Part shown: piece by piece, positions 41,493-42,236 of the stretch
How positions within the stretch are numbered: the stretch's first letter is position 1
Layout of the letters: the number at the start of each line of letters is the position of its first letter
DNA from: Luminiphilus sp.
Lineage (GTDB): Bacteria > Pseudomonadota > Gammaproteobacteria > Pseudomonadales > Halieaceae
Length of the DNA stretch: 42,236 bases
Direction of reading: 5' to 3'
Assembly: GCA_029253085.1 (NCBI GenBank)
Contig: JAQXAF010000061.1
Location: 1-42,236, forward strand
The notes under the pieces: generated by a model
The model's input: only the letters and a program-made list of their open reading frames with translations
The model's database searches: none
Told to the model about the DNA's origin: nothing
Translations under genes and position numbers: made by a program

Positions 41493-42236
41493 TTACCTGA
41501 GCATCATGCCTTGAACCCAACCCTCGATATCCGCACCCTGCACGTATAGGAAGCCGTTACTCGACTCTCCTAGGTAAACTACTTCGTCTACTTTGTTGAT
41601 AGTTTCAGTACTGTCAGAGGTTTTGTCCGGCCCTTTATAGACTTTCAAATTATTGATTTTGGGCGTCAGCACATCACCGGCACTAAAAGCCGTAGCTTTT
41701 AATGATGCGCTGGCATTTTCCTGCCCAATCGACGACGTTGGAGCCAACAGTGACGGGTTAACCCTGATGCTCTTCACTATTGTGTTGTAGTTGTCCAAAA
41801 GCGCACCGGCAACGAGTTTACCCTCATCGGTGCTTGTATAGGCCCCACCGCCTACCGCACCAAGAAGCCCACCAAACGCCCAGTCAGTTTTTTTGTAAGT
41901 GCCTGTGCCCGAGGCCACTTGCAAACTAGAGCGTACGTCGACAAGGGTAAGCGTCGTCTGCGCCTCCTGAAATTTCACACCGCCGGCCATAGCACCAACT
42001 AAAGAGCCAAGACCACCAAACAGCGAGCCCACGGCAGCCCCAACAGCCGCTCCGCCAGCATTGCTATCTTTAAACAACACATCAGGTGTCATAACGAAAT
42101 CAGCAGTAACTAATTGTCCACCGCCCATGTTCGAGTTGTTTTGCAGCAAGCCGGATTCCGCAAGGACCCGCTCCTGCTGAATATTTTGCATCGCAACACC
42201 GCGCTCGACCACCTGAAAACAATTTGATGCTTGAAC
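41493..42236 (-). CDS. CsgG-family lipoprotein-like protein with C-terminal SH3-like domain, 5' end outside the window
   Basis: 247 residues are visible and the frame stays open to the window edge, so the GTG at 42212 is probably not the start. The upstream codons read SNCFQVVERG, the usual CsgG/HfaB strand, continuing into VAMQNIQQERVLAESG. Next comes LVTADFVMTPDVLFKD, then a glycine-zipper-like segment (about AGGAAVGAAVGSLFGG, then LVGAMAGG), the CsgG-like TTLTLVDVRSSLQVASGTG, AYTSTDEGKLVAGALLDNYN, and a C-terminal SH3-like part (LKVYKGPDKTSDSTETI, VVYLGESSNGFLYVQG, GWVQGMML). CsgG proteins form outer-membrane secretion pores for curli; this relative has no curli genes in view. Its exact role is unknown. 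Confidence 0.8.
   Translation of the reverse strand, partial: VQASNCFQVVERGVAMQNIQQERVLAESGLLQNNSNMGGGQLVTADFVMTPDVLFKDSNAGGAAVGAAVGSLFGGLGSLVGAMAGGVKFQEAQTTLTLVDVRSSLQVASGTGTYKKTDWAFGGLLGAVGGGAYTSTDEGKLVAGALLDNYNTIVKSIRVNPSLLAPTSSIGQENASASLKATAFSAGDVLTPKINNLKVYKGPDKTSDSTETINKVDEVVYLGESSNGFLYVQGADIEGWVQGMMLR

Overview
This window is a stretch of bacterial chromosome, almost certainly from a gammaproteobacterium. Three conserved gene orders support that: tRNA-Leu-tig-clpP-clpX-lon-hupB-ppiD, yceF/yceD-rpmF-fabDG-acpP-fabF-pabC-mltG-tmk-holB-pilZ, and rluC divergent from rne. Protein sequence character and moderate GC suggest a marine lineage near the OM60/NOR5 (Halieaceae/Cellvibrionales) group. 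That placement is inference, not proven here. No insertion sequence, prophage, CRISPR array or rRNA operon is visible.

Layout. (1) 1-4854: lipid and acyl-CoA genes: a truncated acyl-CoA synthetase, an ACAD10/11-type phosphotransferase-like protein, a DUF3336 patatin lipase and a second acyl-CoA synthetase. (2) 4927-10963: a seven-gene operon on the + strand, most of it linked by 4-base stop/start overlaps: DUF1445 protein, pxpA, pxpB, pxpC, DUF4392 protein, D-amino-acid aminotransferase, alanine racemase. (3) 11050-12579 ppx/gppA, then about 500 bases without a gene that end in an intrinsic terminator. (4) 13084-16625: etfBA divergent from ETF-ubiquinone oxidoreductase, which fits a lipid-oxidising lifestyle. 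(5) 16659-25863: the protein quality control block (DUF1285 protein, ppiD, hupB, lon, clpX, clpP, tig, tRNA-Leu), with a good sigma-32 promoter at lon. (6) 25864-26393: gene-free, with an AT-rich stretch and a candidate small RNA. (7) 26394-34555: the fatty acid synthesis/replication/cell wall operon; plsX and fabH are absent from their usual place. A near-perfect promoter lies directly on the yceD start codon, which suggests a leaderless mRNA. (8) 34641-39653: yceF, rluC and rne, with a structured rne leader. (9) 39737-42236: two unrecognised secreted proteins, tRNA-Ser with a strong promoter, and a truncated CsgG-like protein.

The most interesting system is region 2. The DUF1445 and DUF4392 proteins correspond to the two halves of animal mitochondrial D-glutamate cyclase (DGLUCY). 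Here they are separate genes flanking the ATP-dependent 5-oxoprolinase PxpABC, followed by the two enzymes that link D-Glu to D-Ala and L-Ala. Together they suggest one route connecting D-glutamate, 5-oxoproline, D-alanine and L-glutamate. The stereochemistry at 5-oxoproline is the unresolved step.
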